A stretch of 64,000 bases of DNA, taken from NCBI GenBank assembly GCA_910577405.1, contig CAJTMG010000015.1, positions 11,829 through 75,828 on the forward strand. The letters are read 5' to 3'. Position numbers and translations under genes: made by a program. The notes under the pieces are model-generated. The model ran no database searches. It was given only the letters and a program-made list of their open reading frames with translations, and was not told the origin of the DNA. The stretch is from an uncultured Oscillibacter sp. Its GTDB lineage: Bacteria; Bacillota; Clostridia; Oscillospirales; Oscillospiraceae. Below, piece after piece: positions 22,201-29,988 of the stretch; the stretch's first letter is position 1; every line of letters starts with the position of its first letter.

Positions 22201-25200
22201 CGGAGACTTCCGACGCCCATTGTACTCCGCTATGACCCCAAAACCTATATGCTGTCCGTAGCCAACCGCTGGACCACCGGCTCGTATGCCTGCTCCGTGT
22301 CCAACGTGATGGGAACTGGCAGCATCACCTATGGAGCCATTGACCCGGACACCGGTTCAGTAGAAGTGGATCTAACGAAACCGCTCGGGCAAGACAAACA
22401 GAGCGACGGGCTGATTGTGGCAGTACCCATGTTGAAACAGAAAATACATGAGACATGGGGCGCGTTGTACGGCAGTAATCTTGGCGGTTTCAATATTTGC
22501 AAGGTTGAAGATAAAAATACCGGCGACGATAAAAGGCAGGCATGGCGTAACGCGGTACTGGAAGCCGCACTGCGTCAGGTGCAGGAAGGCAACAACGCCT
22601 GGTATCTCTCCTGGGACCCGGAGAACCGACGCTTGACAGGCACCCTGGAGGATTTGCCCGGACTTGCCAGCCGCTATGAACTGTTCCATGACAATGACCA
22701 GAATTTTGATATGCGGATGGTCTATGCTGTCATTGAGCCTGCCGCACTGACTGAATTAGGTATTACTGCAAAAACAGCCGAGGCGCGATATTCAGCTTTG
22801 GAGACATATCTGAAAACTAATAGTATTGATGACACCATCGATAAAATCATGAGCGTCCGCACTGAAAACACCGGCAGCGGCAATGGATTCAGCTTTCTGA
22901 GTCCCGGCCAGTTCAACCGGGATTTCCGCTCTCTGATATATATCCCCAACGAACAGCGGGAACTTTGGGTGATGAAGGTGGACCAGGACGGCAAGCCCCT
23001 GAATGGCGTTGAGTTTGGGTTGTACAGCGACAAAGACTGCAAAACCCAAGTTGCAGTTGGGAAAACTGGAGAAATTACACTCTCGGACGGTGAAACCACC
23101 CAAGACGGTCTGCTGATCTTCTCCCCCAGTGTCGATGCAACAGACGGTCATGCTAAAATCGTATGGGCAGGCAGCGGCAGAGCAAACTACTACCTCAAGG
23201 AAATTTCCGCACCTGCTGGTTACGACGTCAACGAAACCATCACGCCCATTGTAGTAGGAACCTACTCTATTTATGCTGACGCTGGCAAAGCAGATAACGG
23301 CGTATCTGTAATGGCAGGTGTAGGCCGTCTGACCCAGACCATGCAGCAATTTGCCAAAGAGGGCGAAGTTAATATCACTTTGCGTGACATTACCGCCATC
23401 GGGCAGGCGCAGCCCTCCGAAAATGAGTACGTAAAACCTGAGGACTGGGAAGACATGGAGCTTAAGACTACCCTGGAGAACAATCCTGTTAAGCGCTCCA
23501 TGAACCTCCATTATGGAAAGAACGCCATGGTCAACTACGGACTTCATGATGAAGACGGAGGTCAGATTTATAAGCCGTTCTTTGTCACTAAAGAAGGCTT
23601 CATCCGTACCCGAGTGGTGCAAAACGGGACTGCTCATAATGACCCCAGTGATAAAGATTATTTGGCGACGAATAAGGACGACCTTGATGATTTGGACCTT
23701 ACCAGTCTGTTTAGTCTTCTGAACATAGTGGTAGTCACGGACAAGTCGGAAATAGAGCCGGAAACAGGACAGCTTTCCATCAAAAAGACGGTCATTACAG
23801 ACGGGGTCCAAACTCCAGAGAATTATACAAAGAATTTTACATTCAAAATCACCCTCACTGATGCCAATGGAAAAGAGTTGGAGGACGAGTTCTACTATTT
23901 TTGGGGCACAGACAAAGCGGGAAAGCTGAAGTCCGGAAGCACATTCGTACTCCATCACGACGAACAGATCACCATCCAAGGCTTACCGGCAGGCACGCGG
24001 TATAAAGTAACTGAACTGCCTGAAAAAGTTCGAGAATGGATTGTTTATCCTGAATCAGGAGAGATATCAGGTGAAATCAGCAAAAATATCACCGCAGCAG
24101 CAGAATTCACAAACACCAAAGTTCCCTGCAAGCTGATGATCAAGAAGACTGTTGAAGGAACCAGTATTGACACAAATCAGGAATTCACGTTTACTGTAAC
24201 ACTAACAAACGAAAGCAACCAGGCTTTGAGCGGTTCTTTCCCCTATACAGGTTCCAAGAGCGGCAAACTCACCAGCGGCGGCACGGTCAAACTAAAGCAT
24301 AATGAATACATTTTCATTTTCGACCTGCCCGCGGGGACGAAATACGAAGTAAAAGAAACCAGTGTCGAGGGCTATGAAGTCACCACAAACGATGCAAAAG
24401 GCAGCATTCCGGAAAATGGTCAGGCAACTGCATCCTTCATCAATACCAAAACAACTCCTCCGACACCCACTCCCCCGACGCCTACCGGCAGCTTGAAAAT
24501 CAAAAAAACTGTTGCTGGCACTGGAGATCTGGACAGATTATTTACTTTTACTGTTGCCCTGAAAAAGGACGGCGCGGATCTTCCTGGTGAATTTGAATAC
24601 CAATACAACGACATCAGCAGCAGCGGCAAACTCACCAGCGGCGGCAAGATCAAGCTGAAGCATGGACAAATCGTCACCATCAAAGGACTGCCAATCGGCA
24701 CAGCCTATACTGTAACAGAAGACGAGGCCAATTCTGACGGCTACAGCACGACTTACAGCGGCGATACGGGTACGATTCAGGAAGACGGCGAAGCAACGGC
24801 GGCATTTATCAACAAAGCGGATACGGAAACCCCGCCCGGTCCTAGCCCCAATCCACCCCCACCGAAAACGCCTCCTGAGACCCCGCCGGAAACGCCTCCT
24901 GAGACCCCACCGGAAACGCCTCCTGAAACTCCGCCGGAGACGCCTCCCGAAACCCCGCCGGAGACGCCTCCCGAAACCCCGCCGGAAACGCCTCCCGAAA
25001 CCCCGCCGGAAGTTCCCCCTGCGGCGCCGGAGTATCCCACAGAACTCCCCGATCCCAACGACCCCAATGCGCCAGAGGAAGTCACCATTCTGGAAGACGG
25101 CGTACCGAGAACCTACGTGCGTATGTGGGACCCGGAGGAGGAAGAATGGGTCTATGTGCCCGAGGACGAGATTCCTCTTGGGCTGATGGAAGTACCTCCC

Positions 25201-25323
25201 ACAGGTGATTCCAGCCAGCTTGGATTCTGGACGATTCTGGGCGTTATCTCGGCCTGCGCACTGGCGGTCCTGCATCTGGACTTCTTCCGGAAGCGCAAAA
25301 ACATTCTGCGCAGGAAGTCCTGA
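19204..25323 (+). CDS. Giant surface adhesin with PPTGD sorting signal
   Basis: The 2,039-residue product (start at 19204, GGAGG eight bases upstream) has a signal peptide (SLLLVFALTAPLYSYAFVYA). Repeats with CGHEHDETCGY and CGHIHDESCGY span residues about 50-200, probably metal-binding or disulfide-linked. A middle fibro-slime / PA14-like domain has MTFEFSGDDDVWVFIDDVLV and LDLGGIHSELYG. SpaA-like isopeptide modules begin KIKKVDQAGKPIEDVTFALY and WVMKVDQDGKPLNGVEFGLY. Three DUF5979-like repeats (KKTV...GKLTSGG...KLKH) follow, then a PPET repeat, PPTGD, a hydrophobic helix and a basic tail. It is expected to be anchored to the wall by a sortase and to bind host or partner surfaces. The section around 20.1-21.7 kb is clearly AT-richer than its flanks, suggesting mosaic origin. 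Confidence 0.9.
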   Translation: MRIPQRQPQRRLWKRCKEQFPKCLSLLLVFALTAPLYSYAFVYAAEDSESTGLCKHHPEHTADCGYTEAAEARPCGHEHDETCGYEEPSEGVPCGHIHDESCGYVEATEETPCDLGCTDEDGNGVIDHVPECAWRPAADEQECGHIHDEACGYIAPSEGVPCGHIHDETCGWAEAVAGTPCGFVCEECAAPEKKLAASWTWADEDVQVEWNDNAGCYALGIPDASEETPVTSDVLNGLLPQTVLLQFADGASETVSLSWDLSAIPAEGVWSGSYTFAAALPEGFDLAEGVNDIKVLAELGGTETYAPKKYFTITKFIPNLSSQNNIYQQNGNWYIEVYLSSSLTLEKKKELVKYTLPKLVYGSCWGVTEDMFGYTYERTEGKTWGTLQITWDVTTQPESNGEYSFTATPIPQYSSYWGIAEEDSLKLTVVTHTLNLEKSDYIAAPANPKNVKVNLFDYWVEEYGQKPTEENGGDILQKSDWHIRRNADALGNPIPGETNTAYSTKQDWNKGINKGHLLLFGDGLIHAGLWNKGAGQSTQYGNIHAGMEDIVQKRLGEDGYPVLNTEVAKNQLEDYEKIRDYQLAGTEETNLGTSENGNKYEGTDIWNLSKTLIEASGHTLDDIQNYNESLNYLFNPNFEHDNKISYEDISGLFQLDNKGYYYYNMRDNFAELSIDSNGKNQFILYNAPATTRTDGTESIGNFFPFNKGAEVFNGLDENGHLTSSVPPARNTMNHHLGMTVEVNFRQPEGGEINMGANGKESMTFEFSGDDDVWVFIDDVLVLDLGGIHSELYGTIDFKTGEVLIGRAFDTNGIPENPKDPTTKVHETDLYRLFEDADAEGTVQWRDVKDGDPRTFASNTNHTLKMFYLERGNYDSSLALRFNLQPQLFQKIKKVDQAGKPIEDVTFALYEAGNPQKVSNNPDDILCMYTDDSFTLKNASDNTDRKFYVPQETDAKPLVTLKTNKDGTVEFKNDDGLPFSFADRGEKFYILKEISQPEGYRRLPTPIVLRYDPKTYMLSVANRWTTGSYACSVSNVMGTGSITYGAIDPDTGSVEVDLTKPLGQDKQSDGLIVAVPMLKQKIHETWGALYGSNLGGFNICKVEDKNTGDDKRQAWRNAVLEAALRQVQEGNNAWYLSWDPENRRLTGTLEDLPGLASRYELFHDNDQNFDMRMVYAVIEPAALTELGITAKTAEARYSALETYLKTNSIDDTIDKIMSVRTENTGSGNGFSFLSPGQFNRDFRSLIYIPNEQRELWVMKVDQDGKPLNGVEFGLYSDKDCKTQVAVGKTGEITLSDGETTQDGLLIFSPSVDATDGHAKIVWAGSGRANYYLKEISAPAGYDVNETITPIVVGTYSIYADAGKADNGVSVMAGVGRLTQTMQQFAKEGEVNITLRDITAIGQAQPSENEYVKPEDWEDMELKTTLENNPVKRSMNLHYGKNAMVNYGLHDEDGGQIYKPFFVTKEGFIRTRVVQNGTAHNDPSDKDYLATNKDDLDDLDLTSLFSLLNIVVVTDKSEIEPETGQLSIKKTVITDGVQTPENYTKNFTFKITLTDANGKELEDEFYYFWGTDKAGKLKSGSTFVLHHDEQITIQGLPAGTRYKVTELPEKVREWIVYPESGEISGEISKNITAAAEFTNTKVPCKLMIKKTVEGTSIDTNQEFTFTVTLTNESNQALSGSFPYTGSKSGKLTSGGTVKLKHNEYIFIFDLPAGTKYEVKETSVEGYEVTTNDAKGSIPENGQATASFINTKTTPPTPTPPTPTGSLKIKKTVAGTGDLDRLFTFTVALKKDGADLPGEFEYQYNDISSSGKLTSGGKIKLKHGQIVTIKGLPIGTAYTVTEDEANSDGYSTTYSGDTGTIQEDGEATAAFINKADTETPPGPSPNPPPPKTPPETPPETPPETPPETPPETPPETPPETPPETPPETPPETPPETPPEVPPAAPEYPTELPDPNDPNAPEEVTILEDGVPRTYVRMWDPEEEEWVYVPEDEIPLGLMEVPPTGDSSQLGFWTILGVISACALAVLHLDFFRKRKNILRRKS
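24871..25014 (+). repeat. 12-bp tandem repeat encoding PPET
   Basis: Twelve tandem 12-bp units encode eleven PPET and a final PPEV. Synonymous changes alternate between CCTCCTGAGACC-like and CCGCCGGAAACG-like units, so a 24-bp period is also visible. The stretch forms a rigid proline-rich stalk close to the wall anchor and is prone to length variation. Confidence 0.9.
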
Positions 25324-25422
25324 CGGAAGCGGTACGGGAATTCTGAATCACGCCAAGGGAAAACCGGCGGCAGAATTTCAAAAAAGTTTCAATTCCCCTT
25401 CGAAAGAGCTGAAAAGTTTATA

Positions 25423-25467
25423 AAAGAACCCTGCCCGGCTAAAGCAAAGACACGGGCAGGGTTTTTA
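25423..25467. terminator. Bidirectional terminator between converging genes
   Basis: AACCCTGCCCG and CGGGCAGGGTT form an 11-bp stem with TTTTATTT on the right and AAAAG on the left. It ends the adhesin gene and the DivIVA-like gene. Confidence 0.85.
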
Positions 25468-25469
25468 TT

Positions 25470-26117
25470 TCACTGTACCGAACCGGAGCACTCACTCCCC
25501 GCGCTCTCCGGGGCATTCTCCAGGCGTGCGGAAAGCTGTTCCAGATCCTTCCCGGCCTTGTCCATTGCCAGGGGCAGCTGCGTCAGGTCGACCTCCAGCT
25601 TCCGCAGTTCGCCCAGGACATGGATGGCGGCGCTGCCAAAGGTCTCCATCAGGGACTGGTACTGAGTCCGGAAGCCGTCCACAGTCCTGCGCATCTGTTC
25701 AGCGGAAGCCATTTCCAGGTCATCGGCACGCTTTCTGGCCTCGCACTCGATGGCCCCCAGGCGTTCCCGGAACTGCGCATATGCCTTCGCGTCAGGCCGC
25801 AGGGCTTCGGCTTCAGCCCTAAGGCGGGCCACTTCTTTCTCCATAGCCTGAAGAGGCTCCAGTTTCTGCTTGGCGCTCCGTTCAAAATCCAGCTCCACCT
25901 GAAGACTGTCTCTCTGCTCCGTCAGGGTCTTCACCTGCGCCTGAAGCATCTCCGCCTTCTGGACCTGCTCTTCAAGCTGCTTCTGTAACTCCTCTCTCTC
26001 GTCCTCCAGCTGCTTCTGCACAGCCGCCGCCTTCTCCGACGCCTGCTCGATGTACCGCACCACATCCTGTTTGTCAAAGCCGCCAAAGGTGACGCTCTTA
26101 AACGAATAATTCTCCAT
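25470..26117 (-). CDS. DivIVA-like coiled-coil protein
   Basis: The 215-residue protein starts SFKSVTFGGFDKQDVVRYIE, the N-terminal membrane-curvature-sensing form of DivIVA family proteins. A long coiled coil rich in Glu, Gln and Arg follows (QKQLEDEREELQKQLEEQVQ). DivIVA/GpsB-type proteins localise to poles or septum and recruit division or wall-synthesis factors. AGGAGGAATATGGGTT precedes the ATG at 26117. It is transcribed divergently from ppdK. The precise member of the family cannot be fixed from sequence by eye. Confidence 0.75.
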   Translation of the reverse strand: MENYSFKSVTFGGFDKQDVVRYIEQASEKAAAVQKQLEDEREELQKQLEEQVQKAEMLQAQVKTLTEQRDSLQVELDFERSAKQKLEPLQAMEKEVARLRAEAEALRPDAKAYAQFRERLGAIECEARKRADDLEMASAEQMRRTVDGFRTQYQSLMETFGSAAIHVLGELRKLEVDLTQLPLAMDKAGKDLEQLSARLENAPESAGSECSGSVQ

Positions 26118-26475
26118 AACCCATATTCCTCCTATGTTCTGCCCGGAACTGCGGCCGGTAAAGAATGACAGCGCGCCCTCCTAATGGAAAGATTTTGGGA
26201 AAGTACGCAAAGATAGTTACAGTATACAGGAAAGCGCGGAAAAAAGCGAGAATTTTTTGTCTATTTCAGAAGTCTTTTTTCTGAACCGGCGCAGATTTGT
26301 GGAAAACGGCAGTTTTTGGGCAGATTGTGTGAAGATTTCCTGTATTTCTTATGCTATTTATGGATTGTTTTCCAGGAATCAGGCGATTATAATAGAAAGC
26401 GCTTTGGCAAACGTTTACTATGAGGGTCCTTGTGCCCCAGCCAGCGGAAGAAGAAGAAAAACGGAGGAATCAAAG
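26118..26475 (+). promoter_or_regulatory. ppdK upstream region with promoter
   Basis: TTGTTT (26365-26370), 17 bases and TATAAT (26388-26393) form a promoter for ppdK, with GGAGG at 26463-26467. No gene or recognised riboswitch is seen in the rest, although an open frame extends upstream to 26257. Confidence 0.6.
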
Positions 26476-29106
26476 ATGAGCAAAAAGTACTGCTACCTGT
26501 TCACCGAAGGCAATGCCGATATGCGGGAGCTCCTGGGCGGCAAAGGCGCTAATCTGGCCGAAATGACCAACATTGGCCTGCCTGTCCCCCAGGGCTTTAC
26601 CATCACTACGGAAGCCTGCACGCAGTATTACGAGGACGGCCAGTGGATCAACGATGGCATCATGGCCGAGATCATGGAGTATATCACAAAGATGGAGGAG
26701 ATCACCGGCAAGAAGTTCGGCGACCAGGAGAATCCCCTGCTGGTGTCCGTCCGTTCCGGCGCCCGGGCCTCCATGCCTGGCATGATGGACACCATCCTGA
26801 ACCTGGGCCTGAACGAGAACGTGGTGGATGTGCTCTCCCGGAAATCCAATAACCCCCGCTGGGCCTGGGACTGCTACCGGCGCTTTATCCAGATGTACTC
26901 TGATGTGGTCATGGAAGTGGGCAAGAAGTATTTTGAACAGCTCATTGACGAGATGAAGGAGAAGAAGGGCGTCACCCAGGACGTGGAACTGACCGCGGAG
27001 GACCTGAAGGAGCTGGCCGGACAGTTCAAGAACGAGTACAAGAGCAAGATTGGCAAGGACTTCCCCACCGACCCCAAGGAGCAGCTGATTGGGGCCATCA
27101 AAGCCGTGTTCCGCTCCTGGGATAACCCCCGGGCAAACGTATACCGCCGTGACAACGATATCCCCTACTCCTGGGGCACCGCTGTCAACGTGCAGTCCAT
27201 GGCCTTCGGCAACATGGGCGACGACTGCGGCACCGGCGTGGCCTTCACCCGGAACCCCGCTACCGGCGAAAAGAAGCTCTTCGGCGAATTCCTGACCAAC
27301 GCCCAGGGTGAAGACGTGGTGGCCGGCGTACGGACCCCCATGCCCATCAGCGAAATGGCCGAGAAGTTCCCTGAAGCCTTCGCGCAGTTTGAGAACGTCT
27401 GCAAGACCCTGGAGGACCACTACCGGGATATGCAGGACATGGAGTTCACCGTGGAACACGGCAAGCTCTATATGCTCCAGACCCGCAACGGCAAGCGCAC
27501 CCCTGCCGCCGCGCTGAAAATTGCCTGCGACCTGGTGGACGAGGGCATGATCGACGAGAAGAAAGCCGTTGCCATGATTGAACCCCGGTCCCTGGATACC
27601 TTGCTGCATCCCCAGTTTGACTCCGTCGCGCTGAAAAAGGCCACCATTCAGGGCAAAGCTCTGGGCGCATCCCCCGGCGCGGCCTGCGGCAAGATCGTGT
27701 TCTCTGCTGAGGACGCCAAAGAATGGGTTGCACGGGGCGAGCACGTCGTTCTGGTCCGGCTGGAAACCTCCCCCGAGGACATTGAGGGCATGAAGGCCGC
27801 CGAGGGAATTCTGACCGTCCGGGGCGGTATGACCTCTCACGCTGCCGTTGTCGCCCGCGGCATGGGCAAGTGCTGCGTGTCCGGCTGCGGCGAAATGAAG
27901 ATGGATGAAGAGAACAAGCAGTTTGAGCTCCACGGCAAGACCTACCGCGAGGGCGACTGGCTGAGCCTGGATGGTTCTACCGGCAATATCTACGACGGCG
28001 CCATTCCCACCGTAGACGCTTCCATCGGCGGCGAGTTTGAGCGCGTCATGAACTGGGCTGACAAGTACCGCCGTATGGGAGTCCGCACCAACGCCGACAC
28101 CCCCCACGACGCTGCCCAGGCCCGGACTTTCGGCGCGGAGGGCATTGGTCTTTGCCGCACCGAGCATATGTTCTTCAGCGAAGACCGCATCCAGGCCATC
28201 CGCGAAATGATCTGCTCCGACACCAAGGAAGAGCGGGTTAAGGCGCTGTCCAAGCTGGAACCCATGCAGCAGAGCGATTTCGAGGGCATCTATGAGGCTA
28301 TGGAAGGCCATCCTGTGACCATCCGCTTCCTGGACCCGCCCCTGCACGAGTTCGTTCCCACGGAGGAAGCTGACATCGTGGACATGGCCAAGGACATGGG
28401 CCGCACTGTGGAAGAAATCAAGGCCATTATCGCCGGCCTGCACGAGTTCAACCCAATGATGGGTCACCGCGGCTGCCGTCTGGCTGTCACCTATCCGGAG
28501 ATTGCCGCTATGCAGACCAAGGCTGTGATTAAGGCCGCGCTGAACGTTCAGGCCCGGCATCCGGAATGGAATCTGACGCCCGAGATTATGATTCCGCTGG
28601 TAGGCGAGGTGAAGGAATTCAAATATGTAAAGAACGTGGTCACCGAGACTGCCGACGCGCTGATTCAGGAAGCCGGTTCCAGCCTGAAATACAAGGTGGG
28701 CACCATGATTGAGATTCCCCGCGCCGCCTTGACCGCCGACGAGATTGCCAAGGAAGCCGAGTTCTTCTCTTTCGGTACCAACGATCTGACCCAGATGACC
28801 TTCGGCTTCTCCCGTGACGACGCCGGCAAGTTCCTGGGTTCCTACTACGACGCCAAGATCTACGAAAGCGATCCCTTTGCCAAGCTGGACCTGCTGGGTG
28901 TAGGCCGTCTCGTAGCCATGGCCGCCAAGCTGGGCCGCAAGACCAATGCTGATCTGCACCTGGGCATCTGCGGCGAGCATGGCGCGGACCCCTCCACGGT
29001 AGCTTTCTGCCAGAAAACCGGACTGGATTACGTCTCCTGCTCTCCCTTCCGGGTACCCATTGCACGCCTTGCCGCTGCGCAGGCCGCTATCGCTGACCTC
29101 AAATAA
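26476..29106 (+). CDS. ppdK: Pyruvate, phosphate dikinase
   Basis: The 876-residue enzyme interconverts pyruvate, ATP and phosphate with phosphoenolpyruvate, AMP and pyrophosphate in the cytoplasm. In gut anaerobes it serves glycolysis or gluconeogenesis. The N-terminal ATP-grasp part starts LFTEGNADMRELLGGKGANL. The swivelling His domain shows GGMTSHAAVVARGMGKCCVS, and the C-terminal PEP-binding barrel has GICGEHGADPSTV with its catalytic Cys region. Length matches the family. The ATG at 26476 is the start because CGGAGGAATCAAAG precedes it and the family N-terminus follows; the frame upstream is untranslated leader. Confidence 0.97.
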   Translation: MSKKYCYLFTEGNADMRELLGGKGANLAEMTNIGLPVPQGFTITTEACTQYYEDGQWINDGIMAEIMEYITKMEEITGKKFGDQENPLLVSVRSGARASMPGMMDTILNLGLNENVVDVLSRKSNNPRWAWDCYRRFIQMYSDVVMEVGKKYFEQLIDEMKEKKGVTQDVELTAEDLKELAGQFKNEYKSKIGKDFPTDPKEQLIGAIKAVFRSWDNPRANVYRRDNDIPYSWGTAVNVQSMAFGNMGDDCGTGVAFTRNPATGEKKLFGEFLTNAQGEDVVAGVRTPMPISEMAEKFPEAFAQFENVCKTLEDHYRDMQDMEFTVEHGKLYMLQTRNGKRTPAAALKIACDLVDEGMIDEKKAVAMIEPRSLDTLLHPQFDSVALKKATIQGKALGASPGAACGKIVFSAEDAKEWVARGEHVVLVRLETSPEDIEGMKAAEGILTVRGGMTSHAAVVARGMGKCCVSGCGEMKMDEENKQFELHGKTYREGDWLSLDGSTGNIYDGAIPTVDASIGGEFERVMNWADKYRRMGVRTNADTPHDAAQARTFGAEGIGLCRTEHMFFSEDRIQAIREMICSDTKEERVKALSKLEPMQQSDFEGIYEAMEGHPVTIRFLDPPLHEFVPTEEADIVDMAKDMGRTVEEIKAIIAGLHEFNPMMGHRGCRLAVTYPEIAAMQTKAVIKAALNVQARHPEWNLTPEIMIPLVGEVKEFKYVKNVVTETADALIQEAGSSLKYKVGTMIEIPRAALTADEIAKEAEFFSFGTNDLTQMTFGFSRDDAGKFLGSYYDAKIYESDPFAKLDLLGVGRLVAMAAKLGRKTNADLHLGICGEHGADPSTVAFCQKTGLDYVSCSPFRVPIARLAAAQAAIADLK

Positions 29107-29121
29107 CTTATAAACGTAGTT

Positions 29122-29158
29122 TCTCCCCGGTCTTTCAATGGACTGGGGAGAAATTTTG
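29122..29158 (+). terminator. Terminator after ppdK
   Basis: CTCCCC and GGGGAG pair around a 16-base loop, followed by AAATTTTGTC. The U-tract is short, so the call is moderate. Confidence 0.55.
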
Positions 29159-29327
29159 TCTTCTGTAGGAATTTACGGCACAGTTCAGCGATTGGCCATT
29201 CTGCAAAGGAAATCAGGCTAATTCCCGGCAGAACAAGACGGCCGATCCATAAAAAGGACCAGCCGTCTGCATTTTTGACTTGAGTCCTGCGGAGATTGGA
29301 ACATCCAGCGTCAAATGGACTGTCCGC

Positions 29328-29918
29328 TCAATCCTCACAAGCGGCGTTCAGAAGGCGAATCAGCTCCTCCTTACCCGTTCCCTTTTCGGCGGAGAACGGC
29401 ACCAGAATGTCCTCTTCGTCCAGCGCCAGCGTTTCCCGTATCAAGGCCAACGCTGGCTCTATCTGGCTCTTCTTCAGCTTATCCAGCTTATTGGCCACAA
29501 TGATTTCCGGACAGCCGCTCTCCAGAAACCAGCGGTGCATAGTCAGGTCATCGATGGTAGGCTTATGCCGGATATCCACAATGAGCACGCCGGCGGTAAT
29601 ATGGGCCTCCTGAAAATAGCTCTCCATCAAACGGCCCCAGCGCTCCTTCTCCGCCCGGGAGACCTTTGCATAGCCATAGCCCGGCAGGTCCACCAGATAG
29701 GCGCGGTTATCCACAGAGAAATAATTCACCTGAGTGGTCTTCCCCGGCGAGGAACCCACATAGGCCAGATTCTTCCGATTCAGCAGGCGATTGATCACGG
29801 ACGACTTTCCCACATTGGACCGCCCCGCAAAGGCAAACTGTGGCTTTCCATCCCAGAAGAACTGCTCCTTTGCGGCAGCGGACCGTGCAAATTCCGCCTT
29901 TCCAAAATTCAATGACAT
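29328..29918 (-). CDS. engB: Ribosome biogenesis GTPase EngB (YsxC)
   Basis: The 196-residue protein carries G1 (GRSNVGKSS), G3 (DLPGYG) and G4 (NKLDK) and the EngB-typical start FAGRSNVGKSSVINRLLNRK. EngB/YsxC is an essential GTPase needed for assembly of the 50S ribosomal subunit. It lies downstream of lon, the classic neighbour in Firmicutes, and is last in the minus-strand block. The ATG at 29918 follows AAAAGGAGAAGCT. Confidence 0.96.
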   Translation of the reverse strand: MSLNFGKAEFARSAAAKEQFFWDGKPQFAFAGRSNVGKSSVINRLLNRKNLAYVGSSPGKTTQVNYFSVDNRAYLVDLPGYGYAKVSRAEKERWGRLMESYFQEAHITAGVLIVDIRHKPTIDDLTMHRWFLESGCPEIIVANKLDKLKKSQIEPALALIRETLALDEEDILVPFSAEKGTGKEELIRLLNAACED

Positions 29919-29988
29919 AGCTTCTCCTTTTTACAATGCCGCAGGCGTTCCCTTTCCGAAAGCTCCCAGATTGGAGAAAAGGCTGATC

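Noticed and set aside
24871..25014. Short tandem repeats considered as CRISPR
   Set aside because: The units are contiguous without spacers and encode PPET in the adhesin frame.
26470..28980. 836-codon open frame antisense to ppdK
   Set aside because: It has no ribosome binding site or domain and mirrors the codon bias of ppdK; the plus-strand gene is certain.
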